Of a stretch of DNA of 39,690 nt, positions 21,567 to 31,440 are shown piece after piece (the stretch's first letter is position 1; the number at the start of each line of letters is the position of its first letter). A model generated the notes under the pieces. That model was not told the DNA's origin and did not search any database. It saw nothing but the letters and a program-made list of their open reading frames with translations. The position numbers were made by a program, and so were the translations under genes. Source of the DNA: Zygnema cylindricum. Its lineage: Eukaryota; Streptophyta; Zygnematophyceae; Zygnematales; Zygnemataceae. Location: NCBI GenBank assembly GCA_037447655.1, contig JBBHKE010001875.1, forward strand, positions 1-39,690, given 5' to 3'.

Positions 21567-21604
<38 letters not shown>
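21190..21604. repeat. (TA)n microsatellite forming a ~400-bp imperfect palindrome, in a Crypton intron
   Basis: An almost pure TA tract. Its left half is interrupted by TATATATGTATA/TGTG and its right half by the complementary TATACACATATA, so the tract is self-complementary around about 21434. It lies between the donor at 21904-21903 and the acceptor at 21101-21100 of the Crypton gene (minus strand), so it was tolerated in an intron or inserted later. Confidence 0.93.
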
Positions 21605-21608
<4 letters not shown>

Positions 21609-21904
21609 TATGTAAAAGAAAACTATGATAGAAAGAGAAAAAAAAAATATAAAAAAAAGATTGAGTGGGAAAGAAAAGAAAAACCAATTAAAGGAAAAAC
21701 AAATTACCCAAAAAACATATAAATAACAACATAAAAACATGAAAACAATTGAAAAAAAAAAATGAAAAGATAAAAAAAAATCAAAATAAGTGATACAAGA
21801 AAAAAAATAGAATAATATAAAAAAAATGTGACGAACATAAAACACCAAAGATTACTTAACACAAAAAGTAATGATATAAATGGTGAGAGTTTTTATAAAC
21901 ATAC

Positions 21905-22851
21905 CGTTGGCAGCTCAACATATGCCGTTTCCACCCCTAGCCAAAACATAGCACAAAGAGTAGCAAGGGGTTTAACTCTGGAACGAGGTAGAAAATATTT
22001 TATAGTGTTGTTTTCGTGGCCAGAAGCTTGAAGTACAATGTTTGTTGGCAAATCCGTGACATATGAGAATGAAAAGTGGTCGGATGTCCAATGTCCCATC
22101 ACTTTGATGGCTGCTCGATCAGCATTGAAATATTTACTATAAAAGAAATGAAAAATTTGAAAAATTAGAACATAGATAACAAAACTTTATTATTTCAAAT
22201 AAATGCATGATAAAAATCAAATGGTAAGTTTACGAAAATGCACCCTCCTGTCGTCAACATCGTTGCTCTTTGACCACGTCCGACATGGGTTTTATGAGAC
22301 AAGGAAATATTTTTGGTTTGGAATGTTTTTTTTTCATACTGAAACTGTGTATTATAGCAAAGAGGTTGCATGAACGGTGTTTCTTTTCCTTCTTGGTCTT
22401 TCGCTAAAACTCTCCCGTCCGTGAAAGGCTCACCGTACCAGGTTTGTTTCGTAGAAAAATTGATAATTGCATTTTTATTTGTAGCTAATTCCCACCTCCA
22501 AAAAAACTATTGGTCAACAGCACCTACTGGACAAACAAGAAGGTCTAAGTGACGCATGCATCCGATAAATTCCGCACGACCATTCTGCGGTTAAAAAATA
22601 CCATAAAAAAATCGAAAAAAAATTAGTAAAATTTGTTTTTGGGTTATGCACAAAACATTACAAAATGCACATTTCGTTAAAGCTTCAGTTTTATACATTG
22701 CTTACCGCATTAGTTTTCCCATTTCTTGTAACCATCGCCAAAACATAACCCTTGTCCGGCCCAAGATAAGAACGAAAAAACATGCGTTAACTGAGCATTT
22801 CTTGAATCATCTCCTTGACTGAGACATGCATGGTTCATGATAAATTGACTC
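21905..22851 (-). other. Tyrosine recombinase catalytic domain of the Crypton
   Basis: Three exons carry all expected active-site residues: Arg in GDDSRNAQL (22800-22802), Lys in VTRNGKTN (22715-22717), His and Arg of THVGRG (22285-22287 and 22276-22278), His of MGHW (22091-22093) and Tyr of SFSYVTDLP (22061-22063). The His-to-Tyr spacing of 10 residues is normal for the superfamily. RHLDLLVCPVGA and YFLPRSRVKP are Crypton-like accessory motifs. Introns 22705-22585 and 22243-22137 have GT-AG ends, and the phases match across both. Confidence 0.88.
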
Positions 22852-23990
22852 CTACAAAAAACAAAAACAAAACATCAAAGAGACAAAAAATGGCAATGTT
22901 ACAAACATAATTGGAGCTTTATTTAAAAGAATGTATATTTTCTCCCAAAAACAAAAATTGCATATAATTTTCGTCTTTGCTTTAAATAGACTTTGGAGTT
23001 AACTTCTTAAAACTCTTTGAATCTCGAAAAAACATATTAAAGAAAATGTAATGCAAAGTCAAAAATTAAATTCTAAAGCCTAATATAACTAAATTGGATA
23101 AGAATCTCAAAAAAAATGCACCCTATAAAATAAAGTGTTAAGTAAAAAACAACATGAATCAAAAAAATGAAATATAAAATTTAGTATTTTTATCGATACA
23201 TACCTCACTTGAATGCTGGTGTAGGGTTCCATCCCCAACTTTTTTTCTTTTTGCTTTCTTTCAGCCAACTCCAACCAAAATGTTGAAAACCCTTTGTAAT
23301 ATTCGAGAGAATACGCTTCTCGTATGCCTTCTTGACGGTCTTCATGGTTTTTTTTTTTTTAATTTTATGTATTTTTTTTGGACTCTTGTAAAAGTTTTTG
23401 GATGATATTGTTGTCTCTAAGATTTTCACCCCCCTCCTTTTATGGCTAATTGCGTTTTATACGAGTCTTTGAGTCCTTTCACCCATTGTATGAGTGTGGT
23501 ATAACTTTTATTTTTGTTATTCTCCAATAGTCCAATAACCACATCAAGTGTAATAGCTACATTTGGGTGCCCTTGTGCACTCCAAAATTTTTTATACTAA
23601 TTTAAACCAACTTGATAAGCTTTTTCTGTGTTTGGGTTACGTTGTTTTAATGTATCTTTGATGATCCGTGCTCTATCTGTTTCACTATATTGTGGAGGGT
23701 TTTTTATTCCTACATTGCTATCGTCATCTTCTAAATGAACAATTTTTTGACAGTTTCCAAATGTGAGCCCTGTGACAATACTAGGTAAAATTTGAAAAAT
23801 TCCCATACGCCAAAAAAACATTGAAAATAAAAATTTTATGAAGAAAAAAAAAATCATAATAAAAAGAAAATAATAAGAAAAACCTTTAAAAAGTTTAATT
23901 TAAAATAAAGGTGTTGAAAGAAAAACAAGTAAAGAAATAAAAAAGATGAAACAAAAAAAAAAAAAAAAAAACAAAAACAAAAACACAAAA

Positions 23991-24120
23991 CTGTAGGATT
24001 TAGGGTTAGGCTGTAAGATTTAGGGTTTGGCTGTAGGATTTAGGGTTACGCTGTAAGATTTAGGGTTAGGCTGTAGGATTTAGGGTTAGGCTGTAGGATT
24101 TAAGGTTAGGCTGATTTAGC
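23991..24120 (+). repeat. 20-bp minisatellite with plant telomere motif
   Basis: Six exact-length units of CTGTAGGATTTAGGGTTAGG (23991-24110) with one or two changes each, then a partial seventh. Each unit except the sixth (TTTAAGG) contains TTTAGGG, the common plant telomere heptamer, plus TTAGG. It follows a 20-A run at 23950-23970. Confidence 0.95.
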
Positions 24121-25156
24121 TGTTGGTTTTAATACTAAATACGTTCAAACATAAATCAAAACCTATGGTTAAAGCGCACGTAATAAATAGATTAACGTAC
24201 GTCCATATTTACTCACGTTACAAAACAATACAATTTGAAACGTAATCATTTGCGATACATACTAAAAAAAAATAGTTCACATTTGAGCGTACGAAATTCG
24301 CACGGAGAGTTAATGTAGATTGGAGAGTACGGAGCGTACAAAATTCACGCGGAGAGGTAATTTACATTGGAGAGTACGGAATTCAATTTTACTACGTACG
24401 GACATCCGCGAGAGAATAAATCTACATTGAAAAGTACGGAATTTCACTTTTGACCGTACGGAATATGATAAATGCCGTCACATTTTGGAGTAAGTAAATA
24501 GTACACGCGGATTTGTCTTGTACTTTTTAAAATTTGAATATACATACCTTCTCCGCTTTCAAAATACCTTCTCCTCCTTTCAAAATACTACTTCAACGAT
24601 GACTGTAGGATATTTTTACACTCTCCGCGTATGATCCTCATTTCACGTAGCGTAGTAAAATAAAATTCGCCAAAGGACGACAATATGACTGTACTTTTTT
24701 TTGTTTGTAATGTCATACGTAAAGTGTTTTCACGTGACGCGCGGCTAATTTTTAATTTTGTTTTTAATGGCAAAGGTCAAGTGTTCTCACGTGACGCGCG
24801 ACTCAGTTGTTTGACGGATTAAATGGTAGTGTTTAAAGTGTGAACGTTTTTAATATTATGTAGATATTTTGAGTCGCGAACGCGATTTACATGTTCTCAT
24901 GCGACGCGTGTGACGCTATTTGTGGTGAATGCTCTATATGAGAACGTTGTAAGTATGAACACTTTGTTTTTTTTTTGTTTTTTTTGTCCATCTGACCTAA
25001 TCACCGAGGAGACTTCTAAAAAAAATTCTCCGCGCTTCGCGCGATATTTTTGTTTTTATCAATAACTAGGAGGGATTTACATTGCCAGGGCAAAATCCTC
25101 CTCTGAGGTCTCCGCGGCCCGCCAAATAAGCCCTCCTCCCAATGTCTAATACCACT
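24121..25156. other. Non-coding stretch with degenerate tandem repeats
   Basis: No gene. 24285-24480 has about three degenerate copies of a 60-75-bp unit (CGTACGAAATTC, GGAGAG, TACATTGGAGAGTACGGA). 24548-24590 has a doubled ATACCTTCTCC..TTTCAAA unit. 24715-24920 has three copies of a block like GTGTTCTCACGTGACGCGCG. The GCGCTTCGCGCGA motif at 25030 is palindromic. Confidence 0.65.
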
Positions 25157-25307
25157 ACGGATTATGGATCTGGCGGTTGCGATTGAAAGGTAAGATTCTC
25201 AGCTTCCGATTGGCGGTCTCAAATTGAAAATCAGACGAGAGTGTACGGAGAAAAGATGTTTTAAGTGGCAAAAAAATAATTAACACTAAATAGCGATACA
25301 CGGTGTA
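25157..25307 (+). mobile_element. M1 foldback MITE, right half only
   Basis: GGATTATGGATCTGGCGGTT through AGTGGCAAAAAAATAATTAAC to the CACGGTGTA end aligns with 6175-6321 of the complete copy. The left arm is missing, replaced by unrelated sequence at 25157. Confidence 0.82.
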
Positions 25308-25809
25308 GTTACGGGATTGCCAGACGGCAGTCCCCTTTGCCAAAATATCGTACTATATAAAATTAGATACGGACACTGTTTGTCCGTGTCTGCAAGATTT
25401 CCTTTATTTAGGACAGTTTCGTCTCGTCACACTAGAATCTTCGTTGTCAACCCAAATCTAAACGGATCTACGCGACAACGATCTTAAGAACAAATCTGAA
25501 AACGCCTTTATAATCGTACGGTTTTTAGTTTGAACAGTAAAACGAAACAAAACAGTGGCTTTCCATGATGACTTTACAGCTCCCTTCCATACAATCTTTA
25601 CGACAAATATAGTGAGATGTCGAAGTCGTGCATATTGGCGCATGAAAGGTGTCAAAATGTCATAGAAGCGTGCTTTTTCATTGTACGGTCTTTATGACTT
25701 TTTAAAATCTGTCCTTATGCCTATTGTTGCGCAGCCCCCTTTCATATTTTGGATCGCCGAAGATTCGATTTGGCCTATATGGAAGTCCCCTTTTATAAAA
25801 CCCTAATGA

Positions 25810-26697
25810 CTTTTTTCTAGTGTTGTGTATCGGTTAGGATTTGTCGATAACCGATATGGGCCTTTTTTCGAGGACCTGATAATCGATATATCGTTATCGG
25901 TCTTATCGCTGATAAGTAGCCGATAATATTGGCTACTTATCGGCGATAATGCCGATAACGATAATTATCGGCGATAACTCTACGAGCCGTATTGATAAAT
26001 GTACGGCATGTACACTCAACTGTACGTCTTATTCCCCTGACGCGCCCTACTCACAACCCTCGAGGTTCCTACCAATCAGATCATTTGTACAAGTCGAAAG
26101 TACAGTAGCCGGCATAAGATGTGTACGACTTTAGTACGGCTCCAGTTAAAACGATGTACCTTTCACATCCCACGCCGTGGCCTTGTCCCTTTATATTTTG
26201 GGATCCACTGGAAACCTGCCACGTATCAACCGTCGACATTTTTGGCAAAAGCCGCCAAAAAAGCCATTCTGAGATGTTGGCGCTCACGGTGACCGTCCGC
26301 TCGTATTTTCTTATTGAATGTCGTCCGTTCGATTTCGTCGGGGCGCATAATGTTATTTTGCATCCGTTGTATTTTGTGTCCGCCTTCGTTTTACCGTTCC
26401 ATGATAATCAGTTTATGGGTACAATTCCGTACGTTCCCGTAAAATTTATGTTCAGTTGAGTGCCCAAAAAGTACTACAAAGTGCAACGTATTTTTTCGTC
26501 AAATTCCGTACATTTCCCGTAAAAAACCGTACATTTTTCGTATATTTACCGTTCAGTTTACCGGACAGAAAGCTCTCCGGACAGAAAGTATAGAAAGTAC
26601 AAATATATCGGGACCAGTGACCGTTCGATAACCGATAACTATCGGTATCGGCGTTATCGCGATATTTTTTTTACCGATACACAACACTATTTTTTTC
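25810..26697. mobile_element. Non-autonomous hAT-type element, TAGTGTTG family (with TSD)
   Basis: The element proper is 25818-26689 (872 bp). Left terminus TAGTGTTGTGTATCGGT; the right end reads back as the same 17 bases perfectly. Flanks CTTTTTTC (25810-25817) and TTTTTTTC (26690-26697) match at 7 of 8 bases, compatible with an 8-bp duplication. Subterminal regions are dense in CCGATA/TATCGG. An open frame at 26121-26459 has no recognisable domain. Related fragments are at 7649-7734 and 36413-36779. Confidence 0.82.
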
Positions 26698-26797
26698 CGC
26701 GTTCTGGCGTGGTTTTTCTTTTTTTTTTGCAAGTGAAATTGCCAAATGGTCGTTACGTGTGACCGTAGTCATCCTCGTGTCTTCGGAAGAGGAGTTA

Positions 26798-27670
26798 GGG
26801 TATTGCCCCATGTACTTGTAACTTAGCGAACTTACTTTGTATTTTAGCCCGGATTCGGCGGACCCGTATTTCAGGTGTTTCTATGTGTTTACCCGAAATG
26901 TTCGACGATTGTATACGTCAACAATGCCCGTGACAGCTGTCACCGTGTACAATCTGTCTTGCTGCACCGTATTTTTCGGAACTTTTTCGCAAGAAACATT
27001 GTAATTTTTGAAACGATTTGGCATGTCGCATGTCATTGCGTAACATCGTAGACGTGCAGCCTTGCAGCTGTGGCTGTACGACATGCCTTTGCTTAAACCT
27101 CTCCCGTCCGGCAGCCATGACTTCGAAACGATTTGGCATGTCGCATGTCATTGCGTGACATCGTAGACGTGCAGCCTTGCAGCCGTGGCTGTACGACATG
27201 CCTTTGCTTAAACCTCTCCCGTCCTGCCGCCATGACTTGGCAGATTTTTCACCTTCTTAGATTTTTCAACTTGGCGTGAAATAACACTGCAACCTCGAGA
27301 CTAGTGCAAAGATAAAAAACCGTACAAGGTGCATGCAAACAAAAACGAACAGCCCTGTACTTTTTTCAATCGTCAATTTTTTTTGAAAACGTCACACGTG
27401 GGAATATGTTTTACTATTGGTGTAAAGTGTTTTACTTAGTTCAAAACACATTGCCAATGTGGTTTATGATAAGTTTGAAGATGACGTGCCAGTGGGGTTG
27501 AAAAAACACAAGACGACAAATTTTCGTGCATCCTAAGTTGGAGAATGGCGCAAACTATACTTTACAAATTTGTGATTTCTTCGTACGGTCGCAACTTAGC
27601 TAGTATGACGCTAAGTTTTAAAGCAAACCGACAAAAAAAAACCCGAACTTAGCCATATGGGGCCGAACCC
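26798..27670 (-). mobile_element. TTA-type element family H3, copy C (both ends present)
   Basis: Left end TTA|GGGTATTGCCCCATGTACTT, right end ATATGGGGCCGAACCC|TTA; the duplication TTA is at 26795-26797 and 27671-27673. The inverted repeat is about 14 bp with 3 mismatches, PIF/Harbinger-like. In reverse complement it aligns with copies A and B. It contains a 115-bp internal tandem duplication. Confidence 0.78.
27010..27239. repeat. 115-bp tandem duplication inside H3 copy C
   Basis: GAAACGATTTGGCATGTCGC starts at 27010 and again at 27125; both units run to GCCATGACTT with only a handful of differences (for example GTAACATC/GTGACATC). Copies A and B have one unit, so this duplication is private to copy C. 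Confidence 0.92.
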
Positions 27671-27673
27671 TTA

Positions 27674-28002
27674 CTTGTGTTCAAATTCATCATTGTTTGC
27701 CACGTGGCGTCAAGATTTCCTTAATGGGAAAGTACATGTATTGTACGTAAGGTCCATCAATTTACCCAGTTTTGCAAGTGTGTAACTCATAAAACGTGTA
27801 ATAATTTTACTATATGTTCATACTGTACGTCTATATATGTACATAAAAAATTAAAAATAAAAGATTATATAAAATCTTTATTAAAGACCTTGAAGTATTT
27901 ACGTACGATCTAGGATTTTGTCGTTTAATGGACTCACGTGGCCTAAAATACAAATAATTTCTCGAAAATGTACCTTGGCCGCATAATGTACGGAAACAAA
28001 CT
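27674..28002. other. Non-coding spacer
   Basis: AT-rich with scattered GTAC motifs. Nothing recognised. Confidence 0.6.
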
Positions 28003-28186
28003 CTATACCATGAATCGCTATTAGGGTGCACTTCCATTAGGTGTCCCAGTAATTGAACATAAAATTTTACAAAAGGGCGTGCCTTCTATTAGGTCGCGCC
28101 CGTAAACCACTTTTTTTTTGCGTTGCTCATTCTGGTTGGTAACGCGTAGGTTAATCTTAGATGCTTAAAATTTTGAAAGAATCTTA

Positions 28187-28893
28187 GGGCGTGTCCCCAT
28201 GTAACCGATATTTTGAAACTTTATTTTGGAATTTAGCGCTGATTTTACGGTGTACTTTTCAAAGTGTGCCTATGTCAATCGTTACTTGCGCGTTCATTAT
28301 TTTGAATATGTGGCAGTTGTACACGTCGCCAATACTTGCGATACCTGTAGACGCCAACAAACTGCTGACATTTGTAGACGCCAACGATCTCGGAACAAAC
28401 TGCGGACATTTGTACGCCGCAAAGAGCTCCTGACATACTAGGACAATTGTCGACGCCAACGGTCATTTGTTGACGCCCACACGTGAACGACATAAGAAAT
28501 CGCCTACGTCTACAAAATGACATTTGTAGACGCCCACAAGTGGACAACATAAGCAAACGGACAAACATTTTTTTTTCGTGTATTCTCCCAACTGCAAAAA
28601 AACAAATGAAAACTTTTGACGCGTGCAACCCAGGCTTTCTATTCGTCAATAGGATAGTATTTTGATTAAAAGCAGGTCGCGATTTGTTTTCAGTGCAAGT
28701 GTGAAGATGGGTTCGAAGTGGGTCGCGATGATAAAACTGCCAAATCGCCGTACCTTTCAAGTTCTAAGATGACGCAAAATGTATTTGAGTTTTTGCCCAT
28801 TTTTCCTAAGGCGTAATATTTTCAAGTAGGAAGTCCCATTTTCTGTGTAAACGACGGGAAAAAACCCTTACTTGAACACATGGGGACACGCCC
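28187..28893. mobile_element. PIF/Harbinger-type MITE, family H2
   Basis: Perfect 16-bp terminal inverted repeat GGGCGTGTCCCCATGT, with TTA duplicated at 28184-28186 and 28894-28896. Length is 707 bp, no coding capacity. The left half contains an array of the motif TTGTAGACGCCAAC (see 28346-28535). A 5' GGGCGTG terminus and a TTA/TAA target are typical of the superfamily. Confidence 0.88.
28346..28535. repeat. TTGTAGACGCC(A/C)AC motif array in H2
   Basis: Direct copies at 28346, 28372, 28409 (degenerate), 28448, 28467 and 28524, plus one inverted copy forming a 10-bp-arm hairpin (CGTCTACAAA / TTTGTAGACG, 28507-28532). Possible subterminal protein-binding sites, by analogy with other DNA transposons. 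Confidence 0.82.
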
Positions 28894-29059
28894 TTAAAAT
28901 GCAAAGTATTATCGCAATATCTGTACGAGCGGAGGTAATATCTATACCAACGGAGATAATATCTGCACTAGCGGAGATGATATTTGTACCAGAGGAGGTA
29001 ATTAATGACTCGTACAAAGGGGCATTAAATGTACTACCCAAAATTTCAAAACGCAACGA

Positions 29060-29067
29060 CAAAAAGG
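29060..29067 (+). repeat. Target-site duplication CAAAAAGG, left
   Basis: CAAAAAGG precedes the hAT element here and follows it at 31637-31644. The exact 8-bp match fixes both boundaries. Confidence 0.96.
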
Positions 29068-29348
29068 CATAGTTGTCCTATTCGTACGGATTTGGATTTT
29101 TTTCGAAAACTACGAAGTATTCGCGAATTTTTTATATTTCGTTAAATACGTTTAAATTTCGCTGTAGGGAAAAATGTACGAAATTTTTAAAAAAGAGACG
29201 TTGCACTAATTTCGCGGCCGAAGTTTGAATTTGTTTAGAAAGGACCTCTCTGAACAGGAATTTGCCATTGAACATGCAATAGAAGCGGCCACTAAAGGTA
29301 CCATTGGAACCGCCTTCGAAGCATTCGCGGACCTCACCATAAGCATCC

Positions 29349-31210
29349 ATGCTTAGAACTCGCGGAATAGAGTGGGATCATGTTAAGGCTCCAGACGGAG
29401 GGCTACTTGGAAACAACCAAATATGTATCTGTATCTAGTGCAACTTTGAATACAATGGTCAAGCAATAAGGATTAGAAACCACCTTCTTGGGAATGTGAA
29501 TAGCGGAGGAATTAGAGCTTGCCATTTATGTCCGGACGAGGTGAAAGAGGAGTTTACTCCATCGGAAACTGAGAGAACTTCTCATAGCCCTCAAAACGTG
29601 TAATATCTGATTTGGATGATCTCACCGAGTGTCTTGGTGGATCTAGCCAGAGCAGTAAGGTGCAATGTGTTCAAACAAAAATAACAAAATTATTTCATAG
29701 GCATAACAAGAAAGAGGTAGATGTAGCATGGGCTAAGGCTTTCTTTGCCAACGACTTGCCGTTCCGACTATAAGATGACCCCTATTTTAAGGCAGCAGTG
29801 AATAAGACCGGGGAGATAGGGGGTTCTTACAAGTTACCTCACCGGAATGCCATGAGAAATCGTCTCTTGGCAGAGCCAAAGGCAACAGTAAAACAAGACT
29901 TGGGGAGCTACATGGAGACGTTAGAAGCCACTGGTGCCTCGATCACATCAGATGGATGGACAACAGTTGATGACACGCCTCTCATTAACATTCTAGCTGT
30001 CACCCCCAAGGGTGACATGTTTCTCACGACGGAAGACACTAGTGGGCAAATTAAGGATGCTCGTTACGTTTGTAATGTGTTAGAGAAGGGAGTTCTTGCG
30101 GTAGGAGTCGAGAATGTGGTGCAAGTTGTGACAGATTTTGCCCATGTGAACAAGGCCTTGCTGCTCGTGAGTAAATACCATTCGATCACCTGGACGCCAT
30201 GCGCTACCCACGTTTTGGACTTATTGTTGGAGGATTGGGGCAAGTTACCATTTATTTCAACACCTGTCCGAGAGAGAAAAGAGGTGCTAAAATTTATTAC
30301 CAATCATAACATGAGTTCTGCCATGTTCAACAAAATCTCTGCACTTCAGCTTTTGAAACCTGGAGAGACGAGGTTTGCGACAAATTTCATCATGCTCCAA
30401 AGATTTTTACAAGTGAAGGACAACTTGGAGTGCTTAATGTTTGATGATAGTTAAAAGCAGTGGATGGGTAAGGTTGCATACAAGATCGAGGGGCTAAAGA
30501 TTAAAGGTCACATATTGAGCCCAACGTTTTGGACGAGGGTGACGGAGGCTGTGGCAGTTTCAGAGCCGGTGGTGCGGCTAATGAGGGAGTGTGACAAAGG
30601 GGCCCCAAACGTGGGAAAGGTTTATTATGATTTTTATACCGTTGGTCAGTTTTTGCAGAAGTTATCCATCGATGGAGGTGAAAGAAATTATGAAGCCCTA
30701 CAGGTATTGGAAGAACTCAAAACATCGTTCATGAGCAGATGGGAGATGGCCCAAAGTCCCATGTATGCCGCCGGCTTTGTACTCGATCCCGAGTACCAAA
30801 GTGCTACCTATGGGCAGAATAAAAATGCGATAATAATGGAAGACTTTATTACAATACTTGAAAAAATGTTACCAAACGTGGAGGAGCAGACAGAGGCCCG
30901 CATTGAGCTGTCTCAATATAGAGATTTCGAGGGCGTTTTTGGAAGGGATGTAACGAAAGCTTGTGCTAGGAAGATGCCAGGGTGGAAATGGTGGAAGGAG
31001 TTTGGAGGTGTCACCCCGATCTTGTAGAAGGTAGCAATTAGAATCCTCGCCCAATGCTAAGTTGCCAGCGCATGTGAGAGGAATTGGTCAACCTATGACC
31101 ATATTCACTCTAAGAAAAGAAACAGGCTCACAGCTAATAGGGCCAAAGATCTGGTATTACATCTTGTCATTTTTCATTGTTGGTATGGTGTAACATTTGC
31201 AAGTCAATAG
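29349..31210 (+). pseudogene. hAT transposase (BED finger, DUF659-like core, hAT dimerisation domain), broken
   Basis: Begins at ATG 29349 (MLRTRGIEWDHV). A BED zinc finger follows: CIC at the first pair (with a TAG at 29436 just before the second Cys), then IRIRNHLLG and IRACHLCPDEV supplying the His and Cys. One frame change near 29598 leads to VDVAWAKAFFANDLPF, then the DUF659-like/RNase H core: ITSDGWTTVDD (first Asp), VVTDFAHVNKALL (second Asp), WTPCATHVLDLLLEDWGKL. The C-terminal dimerisation domain is seen as ACERNWSTYDHIHSKKRN, which carries the final Glu, and RLTANRAKDLV. Stops: 29436, 29601, 29771, 30452, 31025 and 31058; the natural end is TAG 31208-31210. About 620 codons, a normal length, with no intron. 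The catalytic D, D and E are still present, so decay looks moderate. Confidence 0.94.
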
Positions 31211-31284
31211 AAATATGGTTTTTATTTTCTTCCATGTGAACTTGAAGTTTTTCATTATTGACATTTTATAATAAGGCCATGTTG

Positions 31285-31440
31285 AATCAGCGACGATGCA
31301 GCCTGGTTGCTGGTCCCTATAGTAGTTCAGCGGTGATACGGCTTCGTCGCTGGTTCAACAACCATCGACGAAGAAGCTTGGTCGCTTGTTCGGCAGCCTG
31401 GTTGCTGGTTCAGCGCCGTGGTTGCCGCGTCGCTGGTTTT
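31285..31440. repeat. CAGCGACGA / TCGTCGCTG and TGGTTGCTGG cluster in hAT 3' region
   Basis: AATCAGCGACGATG at 31287, TCGTCGCTGGTTCA at 31345, CATCGACGAAG at 31363, GCGTCGCTGG at 31427, with interspersed CCTGGTTGCTGGT copies. A GC-rich island in AT-rich DNA; likely subterminal repeats of this hAT. The same 9-mer lies near the pogo-type gene. Confidence 0.78.

Larger units (their letters stand above)
20158..23857 (-). pseudogene. Crypton-type tyrosine recombinase with C-terminal GCR1_C-like domain (degraded)
   Basis: Reading leftward: an N-terminal core-binding region (KQRNPNTEKAYQVG, then FWSAQGHPNVAITLDVVIG) at about 23790-23450; a linker with SLEYYKGFSTFWLEL and PYTSIQVRSQ; the catalytic domain (22851-21905, described separately); a Crypton-typical LWLKSMFLQDHIFF segment; a coiled-coil-like spacer; and a GCR1_C-like domain ending at TAA 20158-20160. 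Exons I can phase are about 23345-23204, 22851-22706, 22584-22244, 22136-21905 and 21099-20158; donors and acceptors are GT-AG and phases agree. Breaks: a stop after GLN (about 23598), single-base shifts near GGGGG (about 23440), in the A-run near 23350 and in a T6 run in the 22851-22706 exon, and stops at about 22506, 20881-20883, 20437-20439 and 20209-20211. Cryptons with this domain order are best known from fungi (family knowledge). The start is uncertain; no termini were identified. Confidence 0.85.

Noticed and set aside
21125-21848. Ile/Tyr repeat frames on both strands
   Set aside because: Translation of the TA microsatellite; no biological meaning.
26121-26459. 112-codon frame inside the TAGTGTTG element
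   Set aside because: No recognisable domain, not seen in the related fragments, and the element is MITE-sized.
28346-28535. Possible CRISPR-like array
   Set aside because: Repeats are short, degenerate and irregularly spaced, include an inverted unit, and lie inside a eukaryotic MITE.
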